Assembly (NCBI RefSeq): GCF_019216885.1
Contig: NZ_JAAQRC020000004.1
Location: 1-35,041 of the forward strand
From: Methylobacterium sp. SyP6R
GTDB lineage: Bacteria; Pseudomonadota; Alphaproteobacteria; Rhizobiales; Beijerinckiaceae
DNA length: 35,041 nt
Reading direction: 5' to 3'
The position numbers and the translations under genes were made by a program. The notes beneath the pieces are model-generated. The model ran no database searches and had not been told where the DNA came from. It worked only from the letters and a program-made list of their open reading frames with translations. The number at the start of each line of letters is the position of its first letter. Position 1 is the first letter of the stretch. This document shows positions 14,475 to 22,382 of this stretch, in pieces.

Positions 14475-15235
14475 TGGCGGGCAAGCGGACGATCCCGGGC
14501 CCGAGCCGGCGCGGTGCGCTCGCCGGGGCGCTGGCGGTCGCGATCAGGGGAGCCGGCGCAGGGCCGGCGGGCGCGTCAGGATGCGCCAGGACGGGCGAGG
14601 CGCCCGGGGAGGTGCCGGCGGCGCTCCGGGCCGCGATCGCCGCTCACCGGCATGCCTGGGCGGGATGCCGGGCCGGGCCGGAGGGCGGGACGTGGCAGGC
14701 GGAGGACCGCGAGACGCGGGCGCTCGAGGCGTTGCTCGGCACGGAATGCGGGACGGTCGGCGGGATGCGGGCGCTGAAGGCCCATCTCGGCTGGTATCTG
14801 AGCGAGGAAGCCGACTGCCTGGCCGCCGAGGACGGGCCATTCGGCCGGATCGTGCGGGCGCGGCGCGCGGACCTCGCCCTGATGCTCGGCGAGCCCGCAC
14901 CATCGGCAGCCCCGCCCGGCCCGAGCGCGCTCTACGCCGCGATCACCGCGCACGGGGTGGCGAACGACGCGGCCAGCGCCGCCGCGCTCCGGCACTCCGC
15001 AGCGTTCGACGCCGACGACCCGGAGGCGGAGGAGCTGCTGCGCCTCGCCGACGAGGCGTGCGAGGCCGACGACGAGGCGCTGAGGGCCCTGATCGCCATC
15101 GTGCCCCAGGACTTGAACGAAGGGGCGGCCCTCGCCGAACACCTCGCCGCCACCCTCGGGGAATGGGAGCCCGAGGGTCTGGGCCTGCACCTCCTGCGCG
15201 GGCTCGCGGATGCGCTGGGCGGCGGCGCGGCGTGA
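14471..15235 (+). CDS. Hypothetical protein, duplicated version of the upstream gene
   Basis: A 254-residue protein that shares IPGPSRRGALAGALAVA with the upstream gene. It then carries two copies of the helical unit: AALRAAIAAHRHAW near residue 50 and ALYAAITAHGVANDAA near residue 155. The second copy also keeps LLRLADEACEADDEALRAL and EGAALAEHLAATLGE. The start at 14471 overlaps the previous stop (ATGA); ATG 14474 is an equal alternative. It probably arose by duplication and fusion within the operon. A strong hairpin follows at 15249-15290. Confidence 0.65.
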   Translation: MMAGKRTIPGPSRRGALAGALAVAIRGAGAGPAGASGCARTGEAPGEVPAALRAAIAAHRHAWAGCRAGPEGGTWQAEDRETRALEALLGTECGTVGGMRALKAHLGWYLSEEADCLAAEDGPFGRIVRARRADLALMLGEPAPSAAPPGPSALYAAITAHGVANDAASAAALRHSAAFDADDPEAEELLRLADEACEADDEALRALIAIVPQDLNEGAALAEHLAATLGEWEPEGLGLHLLRGLADALGGGAA

Positions 15236-15248
15236 GGCGGGCCCGACC

Positions 15249-15290
15249 CGCCCTGAAACCCGCGCTCCATCGCGCGGAGGTTTCAGGGCG
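15249..15290 (+). terminator. Strong hairpin after 14471-15235 operon
   Basis: CGCCCTGAAACC (15249-15260) and GGTTTCAGGGCG (15279-15290) make a 12-bp stem, with further CGCG pairing inside. It lies 13 bases after the stop codon. No T run follows, so it may stop transcription only weakly or protect the messenger end. Confidence 0.55.
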
Positions 15291-15292
15291 GC

Positions 15293-15324
15293 GGAAACTT
15301 CGGCTTTAAAGTCGAGAAGTTTCC
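15293..15324. promoter_or_regulatory. Inverted repeat ahead of the replication operon
   Basis: GGAAACTTC (15293-15301) and GAAGTTTCC (15316-15324) are perfect 9-bp arms. The core AAACTTC is shared with the inverted repeat at 10345-10372 before the tail operon, which suggests a common operator. It lies about 105 bases before the operon's GTG start. Confidence 0.5.
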
Positions 15325-15427
15325 ACCATGCGGGATCTTCGGGCCGAAACGCGCCGAGTTATGAGTCTATCGGCGCATCGCTTCGCCGTGCGCAGATGAG
15401 CCACCGAAACTCATAAGGAATGAGCAG

Positions 15428-15853
15428 GTGGCACACATCGCCGACCCTCTGTCCTGCGCCGATCCCCTCCTGACCGAGGCGCAGGCCGCACACCTCATGG
15501 CACTGAAGCAGACGACCCTCCAGCAATGGCGCATCCGGGGCACCGGCCCGGCCTACATCAAGCTCGGCTCGGCGGTGCGCTACCGCAGCAGCACGCTCCA
15601 GGCGTGGCTCAACGACCGCACCGTGAGCACGGCCAAGGACCTCCCGGAGCGCGGTCGTGAAGCCGCCACCGTGGCCGCCGGCGGCGGCTTCACGACCGCC
15701 GCCGAGATGCGCGAGGAGGACGAGCGGGAGGCTGCCTTGCTGGCACGCGGCGGCGGCTTCACGACCGCGGCCGGCTACCGCGCGAGCCTCCCCCTGGCCG
15801 GCTCCCCTGCCGCCGCCCTGGCGATGGCCGCCGACGAGGGAGCCCGGGCGTGA
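15428..15853 (+). CDS. AlpA/excisionase-type helix-turn-helix protein
   Basis: The 141-residue protein starts GTG 15428, preceded by AAGGAATGAG. Residues about 14-66 form a MerR-like winged helix of the excisionase/AlpA class: LLTEAQAAHLMALKQTTLQQ, then GPAYIKLGSAVRYR and LQAWLNDR. Such proteins on plasmids bind the origin or the operon promoter. The C-terminal half carries a motif twice (GGGFTTAAEMR and GGGFTTAAGYR), encoded by an exact repeat of GGCGGCGGCTTCACGACCGC in the DNA; its role is unknown. It is the first gene of a four-gene unit whose starts and stops all overlap. Confidence 0.8.
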   Translation: MAHIADPLSCADPLLTEAQAAHLMALKQTTLQQWRIRGTGPAYIKLGSAVRYRSSTLQAWLNDRTVSTAKDLPERGREAATVAAGGGFTTAAEMREEDEREAALLARGGGFTTAAGYRASLPLAGSPAAALAMAADEGARA

Positions 15854-16467
15854 GCTTCGATCCGATCCTCTCTTCTGTCGTGACGCACGACCGCGACGGG
15901 CGCCCGATCCAGCAGCACGCCTGGTGCGACTGGTGCGAGGACATCCGCAGCCACAGCCCCACCCCCGGCCATCGCTGCGCCCACTGCACCCGCGCCGACT
16001 GCCCCTATCGCCGCTTCGGCTACACGCTCGCCCCGGCGGGCAAGGCCGCGACCCCCGAGGCCGTGCGCCCGGCCCGGATCTTCGTCGGCGCGCGCAGCTC
16101 GCTCGCGCACCACCTCGGCACCGTCGCGCCCGCGATGCGCAACGCCTTCCTGCGCCCGCTCCTCGGGCCGAACCTGGAGCGGCGCATCGGCAGCGCCCGC
16201 GTCGCCGCGCGGACCGGGCTGTGGTGGATCGACCCCGACGTCTTCCCGGCCGAGGGCGAGGCGAAGGCCCGTCCCCGCATGCGCCCGGTCGTCACCGGGT
16301 CGGACGTCGCAAGCCTGCTGGCGGCGCTCTACGGCCTCGCGCTGGGCGTGATCGCGGTGCGACTCCTCGAGGCGGTGACCGGACTCAAGCTCGACGCGCA
16401 CGCTAAGCTCGCCATCGCCGCCGAGGTCGAGGCGTCGCAGGCGCGCCAGGCGGAGGGCGACCGATGA
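15850..16467 (+). CDS. Hypothetical zinc-ribbon protein with C-terminal membrane segment
   Basis: The 205-residue protein starts GTG 15850, overlapping the previous stop. The N-terminus has paired cysteines CDWCEDIRSH and CAHCTRADC that could hold zinc. A basic helical middle follows. A hydrophobic helix is at about residues 160-185 (VASLLAALYGLALGVIAVRL). The tail is charged. I do not recognise the family. Tight coupling to the primase genes suggests a replication or membrane-anchoring role. The membrane segment could instead be a buried helix. Confidence 0.6.
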   Translation: MSFDPILSSVVTHDRDGRPIQQHAWCDWCEDIRSHSPTPGHRCAHCTRADCPYRRFGYTLAPAGKAATPEAVRPARIFVGARSSLAHHLGTVAPAMRNAFLRPLLGPNLERRIGSARVAARTGLWWIDPDVFPAEGEAKARPRMRPVVTGSDVASLLAALYGLALGVIAVRLLEAVTGLKLDAHAKLAIAAEVEASQARQAEGDR

Positions 16468-16796
16468 GCCGTGCCCCTCGCCGCCCGGGCGAGCGCCGCA
16501 CGGTCGCGATCGCGCGCATCGCCGATCGCGCGCTCGGCAGCGCCTCCGACATCCTGGCGCGCTGGCTGCCCGATGGCCGCCGCCAGGGCGCGGAATGGGT
16601 CGCCCGCAACCCGACCCGCAGCGACGCCCGGCCGGGCTCGTTCAAGGTCAACACGGTCACGGGCCGGTGGGCCGACTTCTCCACGGGCGAGCGCGGCGGG
16701 GATCTCGTCTCGCTCGCCGCCTACCTCTTCAGAAAAAACCAGGTCGAGGCCGCGTGCGGCATCGCCGAGATGCTGGGCGTGAGTGCGTATGACTAA
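16464..16796 (+). CDS. Primase-type N-terminal domain protein
   Basis: A 110-residue protein whose central block EWVARNPTRSDARPGSFKVN, then RWADFSTGERGGDLVSL, matches the substrate-side fold of CHC2-type primase zinc domains in phage and plasmid primases. The zinc cysteines themselves are absent. In related elements this domain precedes the TOPRIM/helicase part; here it is a separate gene overlapping it by eight bases. ATG 16464 overlaps the upstream stop (ATGA). It probably acts with 16789-19020 in primer synthesis or template recognition. Confidence 0.7.
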   Translation: MSRAPRRPGERRTVAIARIADRALGSASDILARWLPDGRRQGAEWVARNPTRSDARPGSFKVNTVTGRWADFSTGERGGDLVSLAAYLFRKNQVEAACGIAEMLGVSAYD

Positions 16797-19020
16797 CCCC
16801 TTCGCCCCGCTCCACGGCGCCGGCGCGCCTGCGGGTAAGGCCAGCGCCAAGGCCAAGCCGCCGGCCTTCGCGGTCATCACGCCGGTGCCGGCGGACGCTC
16901 CGGTGGCGCCGACCCGTCACAAGGATCTCGGGCTGCCGTCCGCGACGTGGACGTACCGCGACGCCGCGGGCCGCCTCCTCGGCTACGTCTGCCGCTTCGA
17001 GAAACCGGCCGGCGGCAAGGAATTCCGGCCCCTGACCTTCGGCCGCCCGGCCGATGGCAAGCCCGCGTGCTGGCGGTGGCTCAGCTGGCAGAACCCCCGC
17101 CCGCTCTACGGCCTCGACCGCCTGGCGGCCCACCCCGGCGGGCGGGTCGTCGTCACCGAAGGCGAGAAGAGCGCGGACAGCGCGGCGCGGCTCCTGCCGG
17201 ACCTCGTCGTGGTCACGGCGCCGAACGGGTCGTCGAACGGCCAGCACGCCGACTGGGGGGCGCTCAAGGGCTGCGATGTCGTGATCTGGCGCGATGCCGA
17301 CGAGCCCGGCCTCGCCCATGCCGAGACGATCGCCCCACTCATCCTCGCGGCCGGCGCGGCGTCGGTCGCCATCGTCCATCCGCCAAAGGGCGCGAGCGGG
17401 GGGTGGGACGCCGCCGACGCCGAGGCCGAGGGCTGGACGCCGGAGCAAGCCGCGACCTTCCTCGCCACCGCGAGCAAGGTCGCGGCGAAGGCGGAGACCC
17501 CGCCCGCGCCCAAGGCCGCCCCGAAGGCGAAGGCGGCGGCGCGGCCCTCCGCTCCGGCATCCGAGGACGCGCCCGAGCGCAAGCGGGCCCCGGCGCAGCG
17601 CGACGCCGTGATGGGAATCATCGAGCGCTGCACCCTCTGGCACAGCCCCGAGCGGGAGGCCTTCGCGACCTACGCGGTGGGCGATCGGGTCGAGACTTGG
17701 CCGATCCGGTCGAGCACGTTCCGGGACTGGCTGTCCTGGCAGAGCTACAAGGAACTCGGCACGGTGCCGGGGACGTCCTCGATCGACGACGCATTGCGCA
17801 CGGCCTGCGCGCAGGCGACGAACGAGGGGCCGCGCCAGGAACCGTGGATGCGCACCGGCATGCGCGACGGGCGGCTATATCTCGACTTGTGCGACGAGGC
17901 ATGGCGCGCCGTCGAGATCGACGCGAGCGGCTGGCGGGTCCTGGAGCGCCACGGCTTGCCGTTCACGCGCACGCCCTCGATGCAGCCGTTGCCGGCCCCG
18001 TGCGAGGACGATGCATGCAGCATCGACGAGCTGCGCTCCTTCATCAACACCGCCGCGGAGGAGGACTTCACCCTCGTCGCCGGGTGGCTCGTCGGGGCGC
18101 TGCGCAACCGCGGGCCCTATCCAGTCTTAATTTTGAATGGACAGCAAGGAACCGGCAAATCATTCCTGACTAAACTCCTGCGTTCTCTCGTAGATCCTAA
18201 TGTTGCTCCGATCCGATCGGCGCCTGATAAGGATCGCGACCTGCTCACCGCGGCGATCAACGCTCACATGCTGGTGATCGACAACATGTCGACAATGCCG
18301 AACTGGCTCGCCGACGCCCTGTGCCGGCTCGCGACCGGCGGCGGCTTCGGCGTGAGGACGAACTACACGGACAAGGAAGAGACCGTCCTCAACGCGACGA
18401 AGCCGATTTTGCTGAACGGAATTCCAAGCTTGGTCGACCGCCCCGACCTCGGCGACCGCGCCGTGACGATCCGCCTGTCCCCGATCTCGGAGGAGGCGCG
18501 CCGGCCGGAGGACGAGATTGATGCAGCCTGGGAGGAGGCCCGGCCGCGCGTGCTCGCCGCCCTGTGCGACGCCCTCTCGGCCGCGGTGCGCAACCTGTCG
18601 AGCGTGAGGCTCACCCGCTCGCCGCGGCTCGCCGACTTCGCCAAATGGGTGACGGCGGCAGAGCAGGGCCTCGGCTGGGAGCGGGGCACCTTCGTCGACG
18701 CCTACGCCTCGAACCGGAAGGATATCGCGGACTCGGCGTTCGAGGCGAGCCCGGTCGCGATGGCGATCGCCGCGCTCCTGGACGATCGCGAGCTGTTCCA
18801 CGGTCGCGCGATGGACCTCCTCCCCCTCCTCAGGGACAAGGCGGACCCCGCGATCACGAGCCAGAAGTGGTGGCCGCAGACGGCGCAGTCCCTCGGCAAC
18901 CAGCTCGATCGCGTCATCCCCACCCTCAAGACCCGCGGCATCACCGTGGAGCGCCGGCACTCAGGGGACCGGTTCATCACCATCGCGCGGGTGAAGAAGG
19001 ACGGGAGCGGCCCGGCGTAG
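16789..19020 (+). CDS. TOPRIM / AAA helicase replication protein (primase-helicase)
   Basis: A 743-residue protein. The N-terminal third has a TOPRIM fold: TEGEKSAD (Glu124) and VIWRDADEPG (Asp169, Asp171), acidic residues that bind metal in primases. A Lys/Ala/Pro linker follows at about 225-260. The C-terminal helicase has Walker A GQQGTGKS with Lys457, Walker B-like HMLVIDNMS, and KPILLNGI. This is the layout of phage and plasmid primase-helicases that open and prime replication. I chose ATG 16789; GTG 16783 adds two residues. Codon use dips to near 50% GC at about 18113-18240, exactly around Walker A, then recovers. It is the last gene of the operon, and the solitary array module at 19072 lies just after it. 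Confidence 0.9.
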   Translation: MTNPFAPLHGAGAPAGKASAKAKPPAFAVITPVPADAPVAPTRHKDLGLPSATWTYRDAAGRLLGYVCRFEKPAGGKEFRPLTFGRPADGKPACWRWLSWQNPRPLYGLDRLAAHPGGRVVVTEGEKSADSAARLLPDLVVVTAPNGSSNGQHADWGALKGCDVVIWRDADEPGLAHAETIAPLILAAGAASVAIVHPPKGASGGWDAADAEAEGWTPEQAATFLATASKVAAKAETPPAPKAAPKAKAAARPSAPASEDAPERKRAPAQRDAVMGIIERCTLWHSPEREAFATYAVGDRVETWPIRSSTFRDWLSWQSYKELGTVPGTSSIDDALRTACAQATNEGPRQEPWMRTGMRDGRLYLDLCDEAWRAVEIDASGWRVLERHGLPFTRTPSMQPLPAPCEDDACSIDELRSFINTAAEEDFTLVAGWLVGALRNRGPYPVLILNGQQGTGKSFLTKLLRSLVDPNVAPIRSAPDKDRDLLTAAINAHMLVIDNMSTMPNWLADALCRLATGGGFGVRTNYTDKEETVLNATKPILLNGIPSLVDRPDLGDRAVTIRLSPISEEARRPEDEIDAAWEEARPRVLAALCDALSAAVRNLSSVRLTRSPRLADFAKWVTAAEQGLGWERGTFVDAYASNRKDIADSAFEASPVAMAIAALLDDRELFHGRAMDLLPLLRDKADPAITSQKWWPQTAQSLGNQLDRVIPTLKTRGITVERRHSGDRFITIARVKKDGSGPA

Positions 19021-19071
19021 CCCTTGAGCTCGACGCCGGGCCGCGACTTGCGGCTACGGATTCCTGGTCAG

Positions 19072-19128
19072 GCTGCCGAGGGTGGGCCGCCCGTCTCCTC
19101 GCGGATCACCCTCGCGAGGAGGGACCCG
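19072..19128 (+). repeat. Solitary copy of the array module
   Basis: TTGCGGCTACGG lies upstream at 19049-19060, then GCTGCCGAGG at 19072, ending GGAGGGACCCG at 19128. It matches the copy at 5221-5305 best. It lies 52 bases after the helicase stop and includes a short inverted pair (CTCGCG near 19109, CGCGAG near 19112). No 9-bp repeat pair precedes it. Confidence 0.6.
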
Positions 19129-19168
19129 CGATGGCGGGGTAGGCGGCGGCGGGAAAGGTCGGCGATCG

Positions 19169-19185
19169 CTTGATATCAAAACGTC
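19169..19185 (+). promoter_or_regulatory. Partition-like site 1
   Basis: CTTGATATCAAAACGTC matches the CTTGCTATCAANACG core found around the parA genes. It contains the palindrome TTGATATCAA and overlaps the 3' end of 19176-19730. It is about 4.7 kb from the nearest other copy. Confidence 0.45.
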
Positions 19186-19730
19186 AAAGCGTCGAGACCT
19201 CTGTACGTCGAGAAGCCTATTTGGATCCCGCCGAGAAGGCCGATCGGTGATCGTGACTCGACACCCGTTGCGGCGGCGCCCGGCTCCGATCCGTTGCGAT
19301 CGGGCCAGTAATCGATCGGCTCCGCATCGGCGCCGTCCTCGTCGTCCTCGCCTGAGACCTCCATATCCTCGATCGCTGCGCCCCAGACCATCAGTCGGTC
19401 GAACAGAGCTGCGCCAGACGCGAAGCGTAGCTCGACCCCTCCCGAGGGGAGCGGGCGGACCGTCTCCAGCCGCTCTATCAGCGCTGTCAGGAGATCGGCC
19501 GCCTCGCGCTGGGCCGCCGCCAGGGGACAGGCGGAGGCGGGGGGAGGCGCCGGCCGGGCCGCGAGCCACAAGGTGATCCGGTCGAGTACCCGCGCAGTCA
19601 CGTCGGCGCGGATCGCGAAGCCATTGCCGCCAGGATCGGGGGCCGCACCACAGAGCACTGCGTCGAGGAGGCGCACCGCCTCGCGAGCTGCGGACAGGAC
19701 AATCCGGGCACGAGGGTGGATGGAAGCCAT
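19176..19730 (-). CDS. Hypothetical protein, second of a pair
   Basis: The 184-residue protein has no recognised domain. The N-half is Ala/Leu/Arg-rich helices (ARIVLSAAREAVRLLDAVLC and VLDRITLWLAARP). The middle is acidic (EDMEVSGEDDEDGADAEP). The C-terminus runs through Gly-rich sequence into a partition-like site, so the last residues may be an accidental extension. It starts ATG 19730, 12 bases after the stop of 19743-20387. Both proteins share ARLLDAV/RLLAALV-like and DRLALW/DRITLW blocks, suggesting diverged paralogues in one operon. Function is unknown. Confidence 0.55.
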   Translation of the reverse strand: MASIHPRARIVLSAAREAVRLLDAVLCGAAPDPGGNGFAIRADVTARVLDRITLWLAARPAPPPASACPLAAAQREAADLLTALIERLETVRPLPSGGVELRFASGAALFDRLMVWGAAIEDMEVSGEDDEDGADAEPIDYWPDRNGSEPGAAATGVESRSPIGLLGGIQIGFSTYRGLDALTF

Positions 19731-19742
19731 CGGCGCCGACCC

Positions 19743-20387
19743 TTACGCAGCCGAGAAGTGGCCGGGTACCTTGGACGTCGTACGGGCCTGCGCGGCGTAC
19801 AGGCCGAGCACGAGCCCCGCCAGTTCCTGCGGAACTCCGGGCTCGAGCGCGGTGAGCGGCAGGGGTTGCGGCGAGGCCGCCCGCTCGATCAGGTGCTCAA
19901 CGAGGTCGAGGCCGGCGGTCCACAAAGCGAGCCGGTCGTGCATGGCGAGGCTGACGGTGATGGCGATGTCGTAGCCGCCAGCCGGCGCGGCGACCACGTC
20001 TCCAATGCCGTCGAAGATCTCAGGCAAGAGGCGCTCCGCCTCGCGCAGCATCGGCAGGAGCGTGCCGGACCAAGCGCCGGAGGCGTCAGGCGGCCCCGCT
20101 GCGGGCGGGGTGAGGTCGAGGCCCGCCACACAGTCCGGCAGGTCGTCGAGGACACCGTACGGCACCCATATCGCAATCCTGGCGACATCGCCGGCAATGA
20201 CGGGCACGCGGGCCCCCTCGACGAGGGCGGCGAGGAGGCGCAGCGCCTCGCATGGCGCCAGCCTGCCCGGCCCCACCGGGCAGGCACGCCCATCTCCGGC
20301 CGCCCCTCGCCGTCCCTGCGCCTCCTCTGCACAGGCACCCTCGCCATCCATCAGGCCAGGCATCATCCTCTCGCAGCCATGGGTCAT
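19743..20387 (-). CDS. Hypothetical protein, first of a pair
   Basis: The product of about 214 residues, starting ATG 20387, is not recognised. Two further in-frame ATGs lie within the next dozen codons, so the exact start is uncertain. The body alternates strands and helices: PVIAGDVARIAIWVPYGVLD, LLPMLREAERLLPEIFDGIG, AMHDRLALWTAGLDLVEHLI. It shares short blocks with the downstream gene 19176-19730. The pair lies between the replication operon and an XRE regulator read in the opposite direction, so the promoter must lie in 20388-20700. Confidence 0.55.
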   Translation of the reverse strand: MTHGCERMMPGLMDGEGACAEEAQGRRGAAGDGRACPVGPGRLAPCEALRLLAALVEGARVPVIAGDVARIAIWVPYGVLDDLPDCVAGLDLTPPAAGPPDASGAWSGTLLPMLREAERLLPEIFDGIGDVVAAPAGGYDIAITVSLAMHDRLALWTAGLDLVEHLIERAASPQPLPLTALEPGVPQELAGLVLGLYAAQARTTSKVPGHFSAA

Positions 20388-20710
20388 GGCGCGTCCTCCC
20401 CTTCGGGTGATCATGTCGTGCGGAGTCGAGAAGCCGGCCGCCGCGGGATGCAGGGCCGGTGCAGAAAGCCGCGACCCTCAGGCCGTGGCAGGTCGGAGCA
20501 TGCGCCTGAGGCGAGCGAAATCGCCTGACCTCAACGCGGCGCTGGCAGAATCACTTCAGGCTAGGGCATAGCTGTACCGTACGAAGCCCACGGCCATGGC
20601 GCTTGGCTCACGTCGGTAAAAAATACTGGTGTCGCACCGACCTGTTAACGAGTAGGGCGTTAGAGGTATGGCGTCAAACCATTTTACCGAGATCGAGCGG
20701 AGCCCAGCCG
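20388..20710. other. Divergent intergenic region
   Basis: This region separates two divergent units. I see a GTCGGT/ACCGAC inverted pair at about 20614-20642 flanking an A-run, and no other strong signal. It should hold both promoters. No gene is supported. Confidence 0.4.
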
Positions 20711-20962
20711 ATGATGATGGAACCGGGATCCATGGCAGTCACGGCGGCGCAGGTGCGCGCAGCGCGAGGCCTCATCGCTTGGTCGCAAACAAAACTCGCC
20801 CTAGCCGCGGGTGTCGGAAAGTCGACGGTTGCCGACTTCGAGCGAGGCGTCCGTGAGCCAATCAAGAACAATTTGCTTGCTATGGAACGTGCTCTTGAAG
20901 AAGCTGGCGTATCCTTCACAAATGGTGATGAGCCGGGCGTAAAGCTGCGCAAGCAGCCGTGA
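20711..20962 (+). CDS. XRE-family transcriptional regulator
   Basis: An 83-residue Cro/CI-type protein. The helix-turn-helix is VRAARGLIAWSQTKLALAAG then KSTVADFERGVREP, followed by AMERALEEAGVSFTNGDEPGV. ATG 20711 follows GAGCGGAG; ATG 20732 is a close alternative. It is paralogous to 13313-13540. It precedes the replication-initiator candidate and may control its expression, or the divergent pair upstream. Confidence 0.88.
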   Translation: MMMEPGSMAVTAAQVRAARGLIAWSQTKLALAAGVGKSTVADFERGVREPIKNNLLAMERALEEAGVSFTNGDEPGVKLRKQP

Positions 20963-21162
20963 TCAATGCGTCCTTCAGGTCGCCGCGGCGCGCCGTGGCC
21001 CCTACGCCACATTTCGATGGGGCGCTGCGTGATTCCGATGCAACAGATTTGACGCCTGGGATCGCTTTACGCCACGCTGTCAAACCGGGCTGCGCTCCGA
21101 TGCGAGTCGCGGACCGGACACGAGGAGAACCACCGCCGCTGCAGTGACCCCTTGAAACGCCA

Positions 21163-21284
21163 ACGGCCCCCCGTCGCCAAACGGGGGGCCGTGGAGCCGC
21201 CGTAGAGGCGACGTCGAGGCAACTGAACACCCTCGATATCGCCAGAGCACCCCTCGGGTGTCAAGCCGGAATGCCAATTCCGGC
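21163..21284 (+). promoter_or_regulatory. Stacked stem-loops upstream of the replication-initiator candidate
   Basis: Bases 21163-21192 form a perfect 12-bp stem (ACGGCCCCCCGT and ACGGGGGGCCGT, 6-base loop). Bases 21249-21260 hold a short CACCC/GGGTG stem. Bases 21265-21284 form a perfect 8-bp stem (GCCGGAAT and ATTCCGGC, 4-base loop). All lie 80-200 bases before ATG 21366. This resembles a leader under antisense or attenuation control, as is common for plasmid rep genes, but it could simply be a terminator for 20711-20962. Confidence 0.5.
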
Positions 21285-21365
21285 AACGGTGGAGGCGTGC
21301 CTTGGTGAACGGAATCGCCATCCGGCGGCGCCGATCGCTCTGCCGCGGCCCGAGAGGGCCGATTG

Positions 21366-22190
21366 ATGACGCATGCCATAAGGGCAGGGACGATCCTGCT
21401 CGAGGACCAGATCCGCGCAGAGCTCGCGACGGCGACGCTTGCGCAACTCGACCATCAGGCCGCACGCCTCTGGAAGGAGCACGCGGCCGGCACACTGGAC
21501 GAGACGGCCGTCGACCGGCTGTCACAGGAAATCCACGCGCTGAAGGCCGCGCGGCGGTCATGGCGGACGCCGGTGACCGCCCCCCCTGGTCAGGCCGTCG
21601 AGGCGAACCGAGGCGACCAGCCAGCACCAGGTGCAGCCGCGAAGCCGCCGCGGACCTGGTCGCTCTTCCCTGCGAAGCGACCCGCCCAGCGCTCGCCGGA
21701 CCATGCCAAGTCGCGGGAGCGCGCCCGGACGCTCGCCGCCGCCTCCGGCCTCCCTCCTGCGCTCGCATGGCAGTTCACGCCAGGGGAGCAGGCAGCTCTC
21801 TTCGTCATCGCCGCGGAGTGCTACGCCCGAGGTCTATGCGACCGCTGCCACGACGAGATCGCGGCGCGTGCCGGGGTCTCGACCTCGACGGTCAAGCGAG
21901 CGCTACGTCTCGCGAAGCGGCTCGGCCTCGTCCGGATCGAGGAGCGGCCGCAGGAGCGAGCCAAGCACTTGCCGAACATCGTGCGGATCATCTCGAAGGA
22001 GTGGGCTGCCTGGATCGCGAAGCGCAAGCCTATAGGGGGTCAGGCTCGAACCGCCACGGGAAGAGAGGATTCTCAGAAGAGGATTTTAGGTCAGCGCGTC
22101 GTTCGAGGGGCAGCTTCCAGCCGTTCAACGTACCATCAGAATCCAACTGTCGGGACAGCCTCGATTCCAGGATGGAGAAAGCACCGATGA
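21366..22190 (+). CDS. Plasmid winged-helix protein, replication-initiator candidate
   Basis: A 274-residue protein with a helix-turn-helix core at about residues 136-200: FTPGEQAALFVIAAECYARG, HDEIAARAGVSTSTVKRALR, then RLGLVRIEERPQERAKHLPN and IVRIISKEWAAWI. This block is typical of a widespread group on rhizobial and Methylobacterium plasmids usually annotated as helix-turn-helix or Rep proteins. The N-terminal 130 residues are helical with a Pro-rich linker. The C-terminus is basic and probably disordered. ATG 21366 follows GAGAGG. A role in starting replication is inference from family company and the hairpin leader; a plain regulator is the alternative. Confidence 0.65.
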   Translation: MTHAIRAGTILLEDQIRAELATATLAQLDHQAARLWKEHAAGTLDETAVDRLSQEIHALKAARRSWRTPVTAPPGQAVEANRGDQPAPGAAAKPPRTWSLFPAKRPAQRSPDHAKSRERARTLAAASGLPPALAWQFTPGEQAALFVIAAECYARGLCDRCHDEIAARAGVSTSTVKRALRLAKRLGLVRIEERPQERAKHLPNIVRIISKEWAAWIAKRKPIGGQARTATGREDSQKRILGQRVVRGAASSRSTYHQNPTVGTASIPGWRKHR

Positions 22191-22382
22191 TTGCGGCTGG
22201 TCCCTGGAATCTACGTTTGTACACATCGTGCGGCCCTCCCCGGAGACTGGATTTGGGGGAGGAGACTGGCGCTCCCGACACGCCGCTCGAGGTAGCGCTC
22301 GCCCGGCGGCAGCGAGCCATGGAAGGCAGACCCGCATCCCACAAGCGCGAGGCGCACGCCTCAGACGCGACACGAGCAGGCC

